DNA of 64,000 nucleotides from Chitinophagaceae bacterium (GTDB lineage Bacteria; Bacteroidota; Bacteroidia; Chitinophagales; Chitinophagaceae): assembly GCA_947447465.1 (NCBI GenBank), contig CANFKE010000009.1:1-64000 (forward strand). Reading direction: 5' to 3'. A program made the position numbers and the translations under genes. The number at the start of each line of letters is the position of its first letter. Positions within the stretch are counted from its first letter, which is position 1. Below are positions 53,588 to 61,767 of this stretch, piece after piece. Under the pieces are notes generated by a model, which worked only from the letters and a program-made list of their open reading frames with translations, had not been told where the DNA came from and did not search any database.

Positions 53588-54538
53588 TTGATTACTCCCT
53601 CAAGCAACATACATTTATCTATTGTCAGCCCTGTGTACAGGGCTGAACTAATAGTAGAAGAACTGGTAAAACGAATAAATGCCGCTGTTGCTTCCATTAC
53701 TGATAGCTACGAGATCATACTGGTCGAGGACTGTGGCCCTGATAACTCATGGGCAAAAATTGAGGAAGAATGTAAAAAAGACAGCCGTGTTAAGGGCATC
53801 AAGCTGAGCCGGAATTTTGGCCAGCACCATGCTATTACTGCCGGCCTCGACCACAGCAAAGGTGCTTGGATAGTGGTAATGGACTGCGATCTGCAGGATA
53901 GGCCCGAAGAAATTCCCAATCTCTATAAAAAAGCACAGGAAGGATACGACATTGTTTATGCACGCCGCAAAGACAGAAAAGACAAGTTCATCAAAAGAAT
54001 GTCTTCAAAGATCTTTTACAGTGCATTCTTTTACCTCAGCGGAATAAAACAAGATAGTACGATAGCCAATTTTGGTATCTATAGCCGTAAAGCAATAAAT
54101 GCTATTAATAGTCTGAGAGAGCCAATGAGAGGTTTCGCTCCCATGGCCAAATGGGTGGGTTTTAAGAATACAGCTATCGATGTAGTACATGCAGAGCGTT
54201 TTGAAGGTGAATCATCCTACAACTGGAGCAGATTGATAAAACTGGCTTTGGATATTGCAATTTCTTATTCAGATAAACCGCTGAAGCTGGTCATAAAAAC
54301 AGGGATGTTCATTTCCTTGTTCTCTTTGCTTTATATCATTTACACATTGATCTGCTATTTCACTGGCGTTATCAAACTCACCGGCTTTACAAGTCTTATA
54401 ATTTCTATCTGGTTCTTGTCCGGTCTCATTATATTCACATTAGGGGTTATCGGTCAGTATGTCGGTAGGTCTTTCGAGGGCATAAAGAACAGACCGATTT
54501 ATATCATAGACGAAAAAATTAACGGGGAAGATGAGTAA
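53588..54538 (+). CDS. GT2 glycosyltransferase, polyprenyl-phosphate sugar type (GtrB/DPM-like)
   Basis: 316 residues from a TTG start; no ATG lies before the nucleotide-binding strand LSIVSPVYRAELIVEELVKR. Motifs: ILVEDCGPDNSW, GIKLSRNFGQHHAITAGLDH, DCDLQDRPEEIPNL and a C-terminal pair of membrane helices (MFISLFSLLYIIYTLICYF, then FTSLIISIWFLSGLIIFTL). This group transfers a sugar from a nucleotide to polyprenyl phosphate. The stop overlaps the next gene by 8 bases. Confidence 0.85.
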   Translation: MITPSSNIHLSIVSPVYRAELIVEELVKRINAAVASITDSYEIILVEDCGPDNSWAKIEEECKKDSRVKGIKLSRNFGQHHAITAGLDHSKGAWIVVMDCDLQDRPEEIPNLYKKAQEGYDIVYARRKDRKDKFIKRMSSKIFYSAFFYLSGIKQDSTIANFGIYSRKAINAINSLREPMRGFAPMAKWVGFKNTAIDVVHAERFEGESSYNWSRLIKLALDIAISYSDKPLKLVIKTGMFISLFSLLYIIYTLICYFTGVIKLTGFTSLIISIWFLSGLIIFTLGVIGQYVGRSFEGIKNRPIYIIDEKINGEDE

Positions 54539-55265
54539 TATTTATTTTTCAAAAGTAGAATCTGACCGTTTTGAAAAAAGAATATTCAGAGGAACTTTAG
54601 AGGTATTGAACGTTGATGAAATTGCCGGATGTCTGGCGGACAACGACCCCGACATTCTCATATTCAGAGTGCCGGTAGTTGAGCAACCTAAACTGCATTT
54701 ACTCAATAAATTGGGTAGAGAGGTCATTGTTGCTGACACTTTGGTGTATTATCATGTTGATCTCAACAAAACAACTTTCAACGATTTAAAGAATACGGAT
54801 CTCGAATTACGGCCGGCAACAGCTGCGGATGACGCCACTTTCAAAGAACTTGTACCGATCATTTTTAAAGATTATACCACTCATTATTTCTCCAACCCGC
54901 TCCTCGACAGGGTCAAGATAACAGAAGGATATACAGAGTGGGCGATCAATTATATCAATGCACCGGGCAAAGTCAACATCATTGGCTACATAGATAACAA
55001 ACCAGTGGGTTTCATCACTTGCAATCTGGATGATGAAGGAGCGGAGATCATACTCAACGGCGTGCTGCCCGACTATTCGGGAAGAGGAATTTATTCAGAT
55101 ATGGTTCGTTATGTAAAACAATACTACCGTAACTTAGACGTTGTGCCGCTAAGGGTATCTACACAAATTCAGAACATCAGAGTACAGAGTGTTTGGAACA
55201 GAGAAGGCCTGATATTGAACAAAGCATACATTACAATACATTTAAACAAAAAAATAACGACATGA
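54531..55265 (+). CDS. GNAT-type acetyltransferase, WecD/RffC-like
   Basis: 244 residues. The C-terminal half is a GNAT fold (LRPATAADDATFKELVPIIF, then NKPVGFITCNLDDEGAEIIL, VLPDYSGRGIYSDMVRYVKQ). The N-terminal half (IFRVPVVEQPKLHLLNKLGR) resembles WecD, which N-acetylates dTDP-4-amino-4,6-dideoxy sugars. Next to the sugar aminotransferase gene, this suggests one pathway for an acetamido-dideoxyhexose. The exact product is inferred. Confidence 0.78.
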   Translation: MSNIYFSKVESDRFEKRIFRGTLEVLNVDEIAGCLADNDPDILIFRVPVVEQPKLHLLNKLGREVIVADTLVYYHVDLNKTTFNDLKNTDLELRPATAADDATFKELVPIIFKDYTTHYFSNPLLDRVKITEGYTEWAINYINAPGKVNIIGYIDNKPVGFITCNLDDEGAEIILNGVLPDYSGRGIYSDMVRYVKQYYRNLDVVPLRVSTQIQNIRVQSVWNREGLILNKAYITIHLNKKITT

Positions 55266-56401
55266 TCCCATTCAATAAACCATACTTAACAGGTAAAGAA
55301 GGGCATTACATATATCAGGCAGTACTATCTGGTAAAATATCAGGAGACGGTATTTTTACAAAGAAGTGCCACGATTTTTTTGAAAAAAAATACGGTTTCA
55401 ACAAATGCCTGCTCACCACTTCATGCACAGATGCATTGGAGATGGCGGCACTGCTGATAGATATTCAGCCGGGCGATGAGGTCATCATGCCCTCCTACAC
55501 TTTCGTTTCCACATCTAATGCATTTGTACTGCGTGGAGCTAAGATAGTTTTCTGCGACAGCCGTACAGATCATCCGGGTATTGATGAAGATGCTATCGAA
55601 GCATTGATAACCGATAAGACAAAAGCAATTGTTCCGGTACATTACGCCGGTGTTGCCTGCGATATGGATAAGATCATGGATCTTGCCGCTAAATATAAGC
55701 TCTATGTAGTGGAAGATGCAGCACAGGCCATCGATAGTTATTACACAGGCAGAGATGGCGTAAAAAGACCGCTCGGCTCTATCGGGCATCTGGCAGCTTT
55801 CTCATTTCATGAAACTAAGAACATAATGGCAGGTGAAGGCGGTATGCTAGTGATCAATGATCAGAAGTTTGCAGATCGTGCTGAAATTATCCGTGAAAAA
55901 GGCACCAACAGAAGTAAATTTTTCAGAGGTGAGGTAGATAAGTATGGATGGGTAGATATGGGTAGCTCTTTTCTACCTTCCGATATCATCGCCGCATTCT
56001 TATACGCACAGATAGAAAATATTGACGAGATTCAACGCAGAAGAAAAGAGATCTGGCATGCTTACAGCAGGTTGTTACAGCCACTGCAGGATAAGGGCAT
56101 CATTGGCTTGCCGGTAATACCTGATTTCGCTTCCAACAATGGTCATATGTTCTACATTACATTGAAGGATATTGACGCAAGGACCGCACTTATCGCCGAC
56201 CTCAAAGCAAATAATATCTATGCGGTATTTCACTACCTCAGTCTGCATAAAAGCCCTTTCTATGAAGCGAAACATGATGGAAGAGTATTGCCGGAAACGG
56301 ATCGATATACAGATTGTATTCTAAGGCTTCCTATGTTTTATGAACTTACAGAAGACAACATTAAGTCGATATCAGAGGTGATCATCAATTATTTTGTATG
56401 A
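55262..56401 (+). CDS. DegT/WecE-type nucleotide-sugar aminotransferase
   Basis: 379 residues from the ATG at 55262, overlapping the previous stop (ATGA). PLP-fold motifs: IPFNKPYLTGKEGHYIYQAV, TTSCTDALEMAALL, the Asp-containing VVEDAAQAIDSYYTGRDG and the PLP lysine in FSFHETKNIMAGEGG. WecE/RffA converts dTDP-4-keto-6-deoxyglucose to dTDP-4-amino-4,6-dideoxygalactose. It would act before the WecD-like acetyltransferase. Confidence 0.9.
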   Translation: MIPFNKPYLTGKEGHYIYQAVLSGKISGDGIFTKKCHDFFEKKYGFNKCLLTTSCTDALEMAALLIDIQPGDEVIMPSYTFVSTSNAFVLRGAKIVFCDSRTDHPGIDEDAIEALITDKTKAIVPVHYAGVACDMDKIMDLAAKYKLYVVEDAAQAIDSYYTGRDGVKRPLGSIGHLAAFSFHETKNIMAGEGGMLVINDQKFADRAEIIREKGTNRSKFFRGEVDKYGWVDMGSSFLPSDIIAAFLYAQIENIDEIQRRRKEIWHAYSRLLQPLQDKGIIGLPVIPDFASNNGHMFYITLKDIDARTALIADLKANNIYAVFHYLSLHKSPFYEAKHDGRVLPETDRYTDCILRLPMFYELTEDNIKSISEVIINYFV

Positions 56402-58389
56402 ACGAAAAAATGAAAATTAACCTAAGTACATTGACAATAGTGTACTTAGGTTTGTTATTTATATTACTATACAGCGGAAGTATAAACATATACAATTCCG
56501 CTGTTTTGTTATATACACTAAGCGCAGCATACATTACGGGAGCGGCCATAATTCCCCGATCGCTCAACACCGCTTTCATGTCTTTTACACATGGGCTCAC
56601 CGCTATGCTCGTAGGTGCTTTGGTTTTTTCGCTCGCTATTTTCTTTACCGTTAATGTAAATGTGCTATTAGCATTGATGGCGATAGCAGTAGCTATATGT
56701 TTATTCTTCAACAAGGGTCGTCTTTCTTTTAAGTTCACATTTTCTCTGCCCGATGTTGTACTGACATCAATGGCTTTTTTGATCTACATTCTCATTTCCA
56801 GATCCGAACTGAAAGCACAGTTATCTGCGGTAACACTGGGGTGTATTGATAATTACGACACCAACTTCTTTACTTCCATTGTTACTTCTTTTCGTACTGG
56901 GACCCTTACCAGTGCCGCTTACGAAACAGGAAGTCCTGTGCCTTATCAGGATCTTGGCTTCTTTATTCCCGCATTCCTTGCCAACATTTTAAAGATAACA
57001 TCCCACCAGGCTTTGTGGGGCTTGGCTCAGCCAATGTATAAACTATTGGCATTACTGCTGGGATATGAAGTTTTCTTTGCATTCTTTAAGGAAAAAGTGA
57101 CCAGAAGCAATTATTTGTTCATGGTTGCTGCTATTCTGTTTCCTTTACTATTGGCACCATTGCATCCGCTTTATGTTGCTAAGCTCAATGTGCATAATTT
57201 TATTTTTTCGGGTATGGGCTATCTGCAGCCTGCGGGTACGGTTACCTATCCGATAGCAATTGTGACCGTACTATTATCGCTGGTTGTTTTTAAGTGGTGC
57301 AATTGGGAAACAGGAGATCAAATAAGACCAAAACTATTTTTTGCGGTAGTAATGGGAGTTATGATCATTGCTAAGGTGCCAATGTACTTTGCGTTCTTTA
57401 CTTTTTTGTGTAGCATAATATTAGTTCGTGTGGTTTTTCGTAAAGAAAAGGTCATGAATTATCTGCCATATATTATGGCTTCTTTGATGGTAACTGCTGT
57501 AGCATTTAAGCTGTGTTTGGGCTATCCATCACTTACCCGAACAAGTATTCACTATGGATATTTGATAGAAAATTTTGCACACTTGTATAATAGGAGTGCT
57601 GTAGGTGCAAAAAACAATATCATCATTTTGGCATTGATACTCATTACCTATTTGGTTTGGTTGGGAATAAGATTGATCGGTATTATAGGATTGGTAAGAG
57701 CAGACAGGGGTAAATTGGCAGACATCTCTGTTGGTGTTGTTTTGTCATTGCTGGCTACTACACTGGTTGCCTTGTTTTTGCGTATCCAAGGCTTCGATAT
57801 AAGAGGGCTAATGCAAAGGGATGGCACATTCGATGTAGAACAATTTGTAAGATCTTCATTCTATTTGGCTACCATTGCCGGCGGTATCGGATTGTTTAAT
57901 ATTATTCTTAATTCTGAAAAGCAAAAAATAAGTAGGATCATAGCTGCAACATCTGTTGTTTGGTGTCTGTTGGCGTTCACAACGATCATTTCTTTACCTG
58001 TTGGTAAAAAGCAGCAAGACCCCTGGTTCACGGATAACTATGCTACCCTGAGATCAGGCAAACTTAACGATGGTCTTATTGTGGTTGATCCTTACAAGCC
58101 TTCTTATGGTATCATGCTCAGCGCTTGTGATTATGGTACTTATTGGACAGTAATGGGATTGAGTCCTGTAGGATACAACACGTGCCCTAAGAACGCCTAT
58201 CGCTGGGATATGTATGCGCAGCTGATCGCTAAGCCCGACGAAGCACTCTTCAATGCGTTTAAAAAAGAAAATGTGAGATACGTTATCAGCATTCCTGAAG
58301 ACAAGGATAAACTCGATCAGGCAGCTGCATTATTCCCGGCCAGACTAAAGAAGTCAACCTATTCTAGTTGGGTGTACGAATTGCAGTGA
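56398..58389 (+). CDS. large polytopic membrane protein of the glycan operon
   Basis: 663 residues, ATG overlapping the aminotransferase stop (ATGA). At least eleven hydrophobic helices (for example LTIVYLGLLFILLYSGSINI, LLAPLHPLYVAKLNVHN loop, and LILITYLVWLGIRLIGIIGL) followed by a soluble C-terminal region of about 130 residues. It may be a GT-C-type glycosyltransferase that uses the polyprenyl-linked sugar made by the GT2 enzyme, but a clear catalytic motif was not seen. Confidence 0.7.
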   Translation: MNEKMKINLSTLTIVYLGLLFILLYSGSINIYNSAVLLYTLSAAYITGAAIIPRSLNTAFMSFTHGLTAMLVGALVFSLAIFFTVNVNVLLALMAIAVAICLFFNKGRLSFKFTFSLPDVVLTSMAFLIYILISRSELKAQLSAVTLGCIDNYDTNFFTSIVTSFRTGTLTSAAYETGSPVPYQDLGFFIPAFLANILKITSHQALWGLAQPMYKLLALLLGYEVFFAFFKEKVTRSNYLFMVAAILFPLLLAPLHPLYVAKLNVHNFIFSGMGYLQPAGTVTYPIAIVTVLLSLVVFKWCNWETGDQIRPKLFFAVVMGVMIIAKVPMYFAFFTFLCSIILVRVVFRKEKVMNYLPYIMASLMVTAVAFKLCLGYPSLTRTSIHYGYLIENFAHLYNRSAVGAKNNIIILALILITYLVWLGIRLIGIIGLVRADRGKLADISVGVVLSLLATTLVALFLRIQGFDIRGLMQRDGTFDVEQFVRSSFYLATIAGGIGLFNIILNSEKQKISRIIAATSVVWCLLAFTTIISLPVGKKQQDPWFTDNYATLRSGKLNDGLIVVDPYKPSYGIMLSACDYGTYWTVMGLSPVGYNTCPKNAYRWDMYAQLIAKPDEALFNAFKKENVRYVISIPEDKDKLDQAAALFPARLKKSTYSSWVYELQ

Positions 58390-58461
58390 TCCATCACCGT
58401 ATCAGCTATCTGAGCAGGTTGGTGGCATCACAATTGCATAGACTGTTATAAATATAAGGGC

Positions 58462-58944
58462 ATGCGCACTACCATATTATTCATCCTCTTGTTGTTACCC
58501 TTTTGGGCACCTGCGCAAAAAGCAAGGCTCATTGCTTCATCAAGTACAGATTGGAGCGGAGGGGTGGCTGGTAGTTCCGGCACACGTTATGTATTCACGA
58601 TCGCCTTTCCCGGCTGCAACAAAAAGGACATTGAAGCGGATACCCTGTGGATAGGCGACAGACCTACCGCACTGGTAGTAAAAACAAGTGATGCGGCCTA
58701 CTTCAATACGGTAGTTACATCAGCAAAAAAGAGCATCAACTACACCATCAATGCGGCAGTAGATCACAGTCGCCGTTTCAATAGCCCCGACCCATACCGT
58801 CAGAACACAAATGCCATCAACCCGGTTAAAGCTCCGATGCTGTATAATGGGGTGGCGCTGTTGGCATATAGGTATAAAGGCAAAAGATGCTATTTTACCA
58901 TCAGTAAAATAATAACGAAATATCCGGATATCAGCTACCCATAG
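58462..58944 (+). CDS. small secreted protein, unknown
   Basis: 160 residues. Signal MRTTILFILLLLPFWAPA, then QKARLIASSSTDWSGGVAGS. Beta-rich, two Cys (in FPGCNKKD and KRCYFTI) that might pair. No family recognised. Confidence 0.6.
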   Translation: MRTTILFILLLLPFWAPAQKARLIASSSTDWSGGVAGSSGTRYVFTIAFPGCNKKDIEADTLWIGDRPTALVVKTSDAAYFNTVVTSAKKSINYTINAAVDHSRRFNSPDPYRQNTNAINPVKAPMLYNGVALLAYRYKGKRCYFTISKIITKYPDISYP

Positions 58945-59059
58945 AAGGTCCAATTATCCCTGTCAGTGCGGCAATCCATAGCATTTTACCAACATGGTGT
59001 TCTTACGATTACCCCTTACCCGAAACCTTAGTATCTTCGCGCAAAATTTCAACTGTATC

Positions 59060-60574
59060 ATGGACCGTACCATAAAATCTGCGCTGATATCTGTTTTTTA
59101 TAAAGACGGATTGGAGCCGGTAGTAAGAAAACTGCACGAATTGGGAGTAACTATATACTCCACAGGTGGCACGCAAACCTTTATTGAGCAGCTTGGCCTG
59201 CCATGCACTGCTGTAGAGAGTGTTACGGGCTACCCGTCTATCTTAGGTGGCAGAGTAAAGACGTTGCACCCTAAAGTGTTTGGCGGTATTCTGGCTCGTC
59301 GCGATTTTGAGGGCGATCAAAATCATATTGCTGAATACGAGATCCCTCTGCTCGACCTCGTTATAGTTGATCTGTATCCTTTCGAAGAAACGGTGCGCTC
59401 TACTACCGACGAGAAGGCGATAACCGAAAAGGTAGATATTGGGGGTGTCTCATTGATTCGTGCTGCGGGTAAGAATCACGCCGATGTTTGCATCGTCTCT
59501 TCTCGCACACAATACGAAGGATTACTTGATCTGCTCAATGAGCAGAATGGTGTGACCTCTTTGGCCGACAGAAAACGCTATGCTGCCGCTGCTTTCGCAG
59601 AATGTGCCCATTACGATGTGGCCATTGCCGACTATTTCAACCGGGAAGCGGATAATAGCCCTTTCCAATTGTCTTATGGCAATAAGCAGTCACTACGTTA
59701 TGGCGAGAATCCGCACCAGAAGGCCGCTTTTTATGGCGACCTCGATGAATTATTCACTAAACTCAATGGCAAAGAACTTTCTTATAACAACCTCGTTGAT
59801 GTAGATGCTGCTACTCAGATAATAGCGGAATTTCAGAAGCCGGCTTTTGCCATCATCAAGCACACCAATGTATGCGGCATTGCCGAGCGCGATAATGTAG
59901 AACATGCATGGGATGCGGCATTGGCAGGCGACAGAGAAAGTGCATTTGGTGGTGTCCTCATCACCAATCAGCCAGTCACTATGGAGGTAGCGCAGAAGAT
60001 CAATGAACTGTTCTTCGAGATCCTCATAGCACCCGCTTTTGAGGCCGATGCACTGGAATTATTAAAGACGAAGAAGAACAGGAACCTGCTGCAACAGAAA
60101 AAGACCTTCTTCCCGGCAAGAGAATTTAAGCGCATACTCAACGGAGTATTGGTGCAGGATGGCGATACTCAGAACTATGCAGAGTGGACTGAAGCCGGTG
60201 CACGCCCAGCTACCGAAGCCGAAAAGCAGGATCTCTTGTTTGCCAATATCGTTTGCAAGCACCTAAAATCTAATGCCATTGCCATAGTAAAAGACAAACA
60301 ACTCATAGGCAAGGGTTGCGGACAGACCAGCCGTATAGATGCCCTGCGCCAGGCGCTCGACAAAGCCAACCAGTTTGGCTTCAGCCTTACAGGTGCCGTT
60401 ATGGCGTCAGATGCCTTCTTCCCATTCGATGATTGTGTAAAGATGGCACATGCTGCAGGTATCAATGCAGTAATACAGCCCGGCGGATCAGTACGCGACA
60501 AAGACAGCATCGCATACTGCCAGGAAAACGGAATGGTGATGATAATGACCGGAACAAGACATTTCAAGCATTAA
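59060..60574 (+). CDS. purH: bifunctional purine biosynthesis protein PurH
   Basis: 504 residues from the ATG at 59060 (DRTIKSALISVFYKDGLEPV). The N-terminal IMP cyclohydrolase/MGS domain shows IYSTGGTQTFIEQLG and GGRVKTLHPKVFGGILARRD. The AICAR transformylase domain has LRYGENPHQKAAFYGDL, FAIIKHTNVCGIAERD and the C-terminal ASDAFFPFDDCVKMAHAAGI and AVIQPGGSVRDKDSIAYCQE. It carries out the last two steps of IMP synthesis. TATCTTCG at 59032-59039 is a weak -7 element. Confidence 0.96.
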   Translation: MDRTIKSALISVFYKDGLEPVVRKLHELGVTIYSTGGTQTFIEQLGLPCTAVESVTGYPSILGGRVKTLHPKVFGGILARRDFEGDQNHIAEYEIPLLDLVIVDLYPFEETVRSTTDEKAITEKVDIGGVSLIRAAGKNHADVCIVSSRTQYEGLLDLLNEQNGVTSLADRKRYAAAAFAECAHYDVAIADYFNREADNSPFQLSYGNKQSLRYGENPHQKAAFYGDLDELFTKLNGKELSYNNLVDVDAATQIIAEFQKPAFAIIKHTNVCGIAERDNVEHAWDAALAGDRESAFGGVLITNQPVTMEVAQKINELFFEILIAPAFEADALELLKTKKNRNLLQQKKTFFPAREFKRILNGVLVQDGDTQNYAEWTEAGARPATEAEKQDLLFANIVCKHLKSNAIAIVKDKQLIGKGCGQTSRIDALRQALDKANQFGFSLTGAVMASDAFFPFDDCVKMAHAAGINAVIQPGGSVRDKDSIAYCQENGMVMIMTGTRHFKH

Positions 60575-60606
60575 TAGAATATCATTATTAAAAAGATCAC
60601 CAATAA

Positions 60607-60637
60607 TTTGGTTTTATAAAGATATTCAATACCTTTG
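60607..60637 (+). promoter_or_regulatory. tRNA promoter, TTTG-N19-TACCTTTG
   Basis: TTTG (60607-60610), 19 bases, then TACCTTTG (60630-60637) make a consensus Bacteroidota promoter 11 bases before the tRNA. It supports the -7 pattern used elsewhere in this annotation. Confidence 0.75.
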
Positions 60638-60648
60638 CCGTCCCAAAT

Positions 60649-60730
60649 GCGGGCGTGGCGAAATTGGTAGACGCGCTAGACTTAGGATCTAGTGCCGCGA
60701 GGCTTGGGGGTTCGAGTCCCTCCGCCCGCA
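60649..60730 (+). tRNA. tRNA-Leu (anticodon UAG)
   Basis: 82 nt. Acceptor arms GCGGGCG and CGCCCGC with discriminator A; anticodon stem CTAGA/TCTAG with loop CTTAGGA gives anticodon TAG (reads CUA). A long variable arm marks a class II tRNA, and the T arm contains GGTTCGAGTCC. CCA is not encoded. Terminator directly downstream. Confidence 0.96.
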
Positions 60731-60734
60731 CTCG

Positions 60735-60770
60735 AAAAGAGACAAACAGTACATACTGTTTGTCTCTTTT
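60735..60770 (+). terminator. terminator after tRNA-Leu
   Basis: AAAAGAGACAAACAGTA (60736-60752) pairs with TACTGTTTGTCTCTTTT (60754-60770), strong stem ending in a T-run. Confidence 0.88.
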
Positions 60771-60993
60771 GCTTTTATACCATACCCGGCATCTCCTACA
60801 GAATATAGCCCTGCTCAATAACAAACCAAGCCTCATTTTTTTAGTCGAAATAGAAATGCGATCCTTATTACCATGAACCTACAGCATCTAAGTGGCAACC
60901 CACATAAACAAAATTTTCTCATAGCTCCGATCATTTTTTAAAATCAAAATACAACACACTCACAACCAACATATTGACCTCAATAAATGTTTT

Positions 60994-61084
60994 ATGGTGG
61001 TACGAAAAGTGTACCATCATGGTACGCTTTTCGTACCACCATGTATTTTCGTTCGCCCCATTAAAAATTTATTGTTCAACTTTG
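60994..61084 (+). promoter_or_regulatory. late promoter module 3, orphan (double palindrome + -7 element)
   Basis: The 49-bp element (60994-61042) has two perfect units, GGTAC-GAAAAGT-GTACC and GGTAC-GCTTTTC-GTACC. It is followed by exactly 38 bases and TTTG (61081-61084) in CAACTTTGTC, the same spacing as modules 1 and 2. The sequence before it (AAATGTTTT) matches module 1, but TTATCCACA is absent. No gene follows within 650 bases. Confidence 0.8.
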
Positions 61085-61182
61085 TCGGTCACCCAACCTG
61101 CACATCGGGCCAGCTGTCGAATGTGATAAAGGATAAGCAGCTAGTAACGTAGCTCGCTCTCGTGACGACACAGATGAACAGG

Positions 61183-61314
61183 TCTCCGACCCGCCGAAAC
61201 AAAACGGCAATACAGTCGGGCATAATCGGGCATGACCAAAAACCACAATCCAATGAAAACCAATAAACTACACACAATCCATGCCCGATTAGAAATTCAT
61301 CCAAAGTCGGGCAT
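61183..61314 (+). repeat. direct repeat copy 1 (about 130 bp)
   Basis: Starts TCTCCGACCCGCCGAAAC and includes CACAATCCAATGAAAACCAA and CATGCCCGATT. Roughly 80-90 percent identical by eye to 61560-61690. Contains the short repeat TCGGGCAT several times. Confidence 0.8.
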
Positions 61315-61408
61315 TAAACAAAAGCACTCAAAAAAGTAACTGAGTTGAAGCGCTGGCTGAGCTTGCGAAGAGCGGTCGAGCCAACCACAACAACACGCAG
61401 CCCGGCTT

Positions 61409-61482
61409 CTTTTTCGCGCGGAGCGTTGCGAAAAAGTGCCGCTTTCTTTGTTTCTTTCTTTGCGGCAGCACAAAGAAAGAAA
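61409..61482. other. hairpin cluster between the direct repeats
   Basis: CTTTTTCGC (61409-61417) pairs with GCGAAAAAG (61428-61436), and TTTCTTTCTTTG (61451-61462) pairs with CAAAGAAAGAAA (61471-61482). Two strong stem-loops suggest a structured RNA or a dispersed repeat element; both strands read as spurious Lys/Arg-rich peptides. Confidence 0.55.
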
Positions 61483-61559
61483 ATAAGCGGTTGGGCACAA
61501 CACCCCCCCCACTGGTCGAAGCGTCTCGCTTCCGTATTAAACGAAAATGAATTAACCGA

Positions 61560-61690
61560 TCTCCCACCCGCCGAAACAAAACGGTAAGACAGTCGGGCAC
61601 GATCGGGCATGACCCAAAACCACAATCCAATGAAAACCAATCAACTACACCAAATCCATGCCCGATTATTTGTTCATTTTCATCGGGCAT
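61560..61690 (+). repeat. direct repeat copy 2 (about 130 bp)
   Basis: Starts TCTCCCACCCGCCGAAAC, includes CACAATCCAATGAAAACCAA and CATGCCCGATT, and ends TCGGGCAT. Second copy of the repeat at 61183-61314. Confidence 0.8.
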
Positions 61691-61733
61691 ACCCCCAATA
61701 GAGGACAAATGCACTGGCTAAAATATTAATACA

Positions 61734-61741
61734 TACTTTTG
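61734..61741 (+). promoter_or_regulatory. -7 promoter element TACTTTTG
   Basis: Matches TAnnTTTG, 26 bases before the histidine kinase ATG at 61768. Motif match only. Confidence 0.5.
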
Positions 61742-61767
61742 AACTATCCCGAAACATAGTACCTCAA

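Larger units (their letters stand above)
60771..61767. other. long intergenic region between tRNA-Leu and the histidine kinase
   Basis: About 1 kb with no convincing protein gene; open frames in it (for example 61345-61587) overlap in several frames and consist of low-complexity or stem sequence. It holds late promoter module 3 (60994-61084), two about 130-bp direct repeats (61183-61314 and 61560-61690), hairpins between them, and a promoter for the histidine kinase (61734-61741). Confidence 0.7.

Noticed and set aside
60649-60730. tRNA-Leu as a phage attachment site
   Set aside because: No tRNA fragment repeat was found in the window, and no tyrosine or serine integrase; the phage genes are Mu-like.
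61345-61587. Protein-coding frame in the intergenic element
   Set aside because: It overlaps open frames on the other strand, is Lys/Arg-rich low complexity and runs through the hairpins and a direct repeat.
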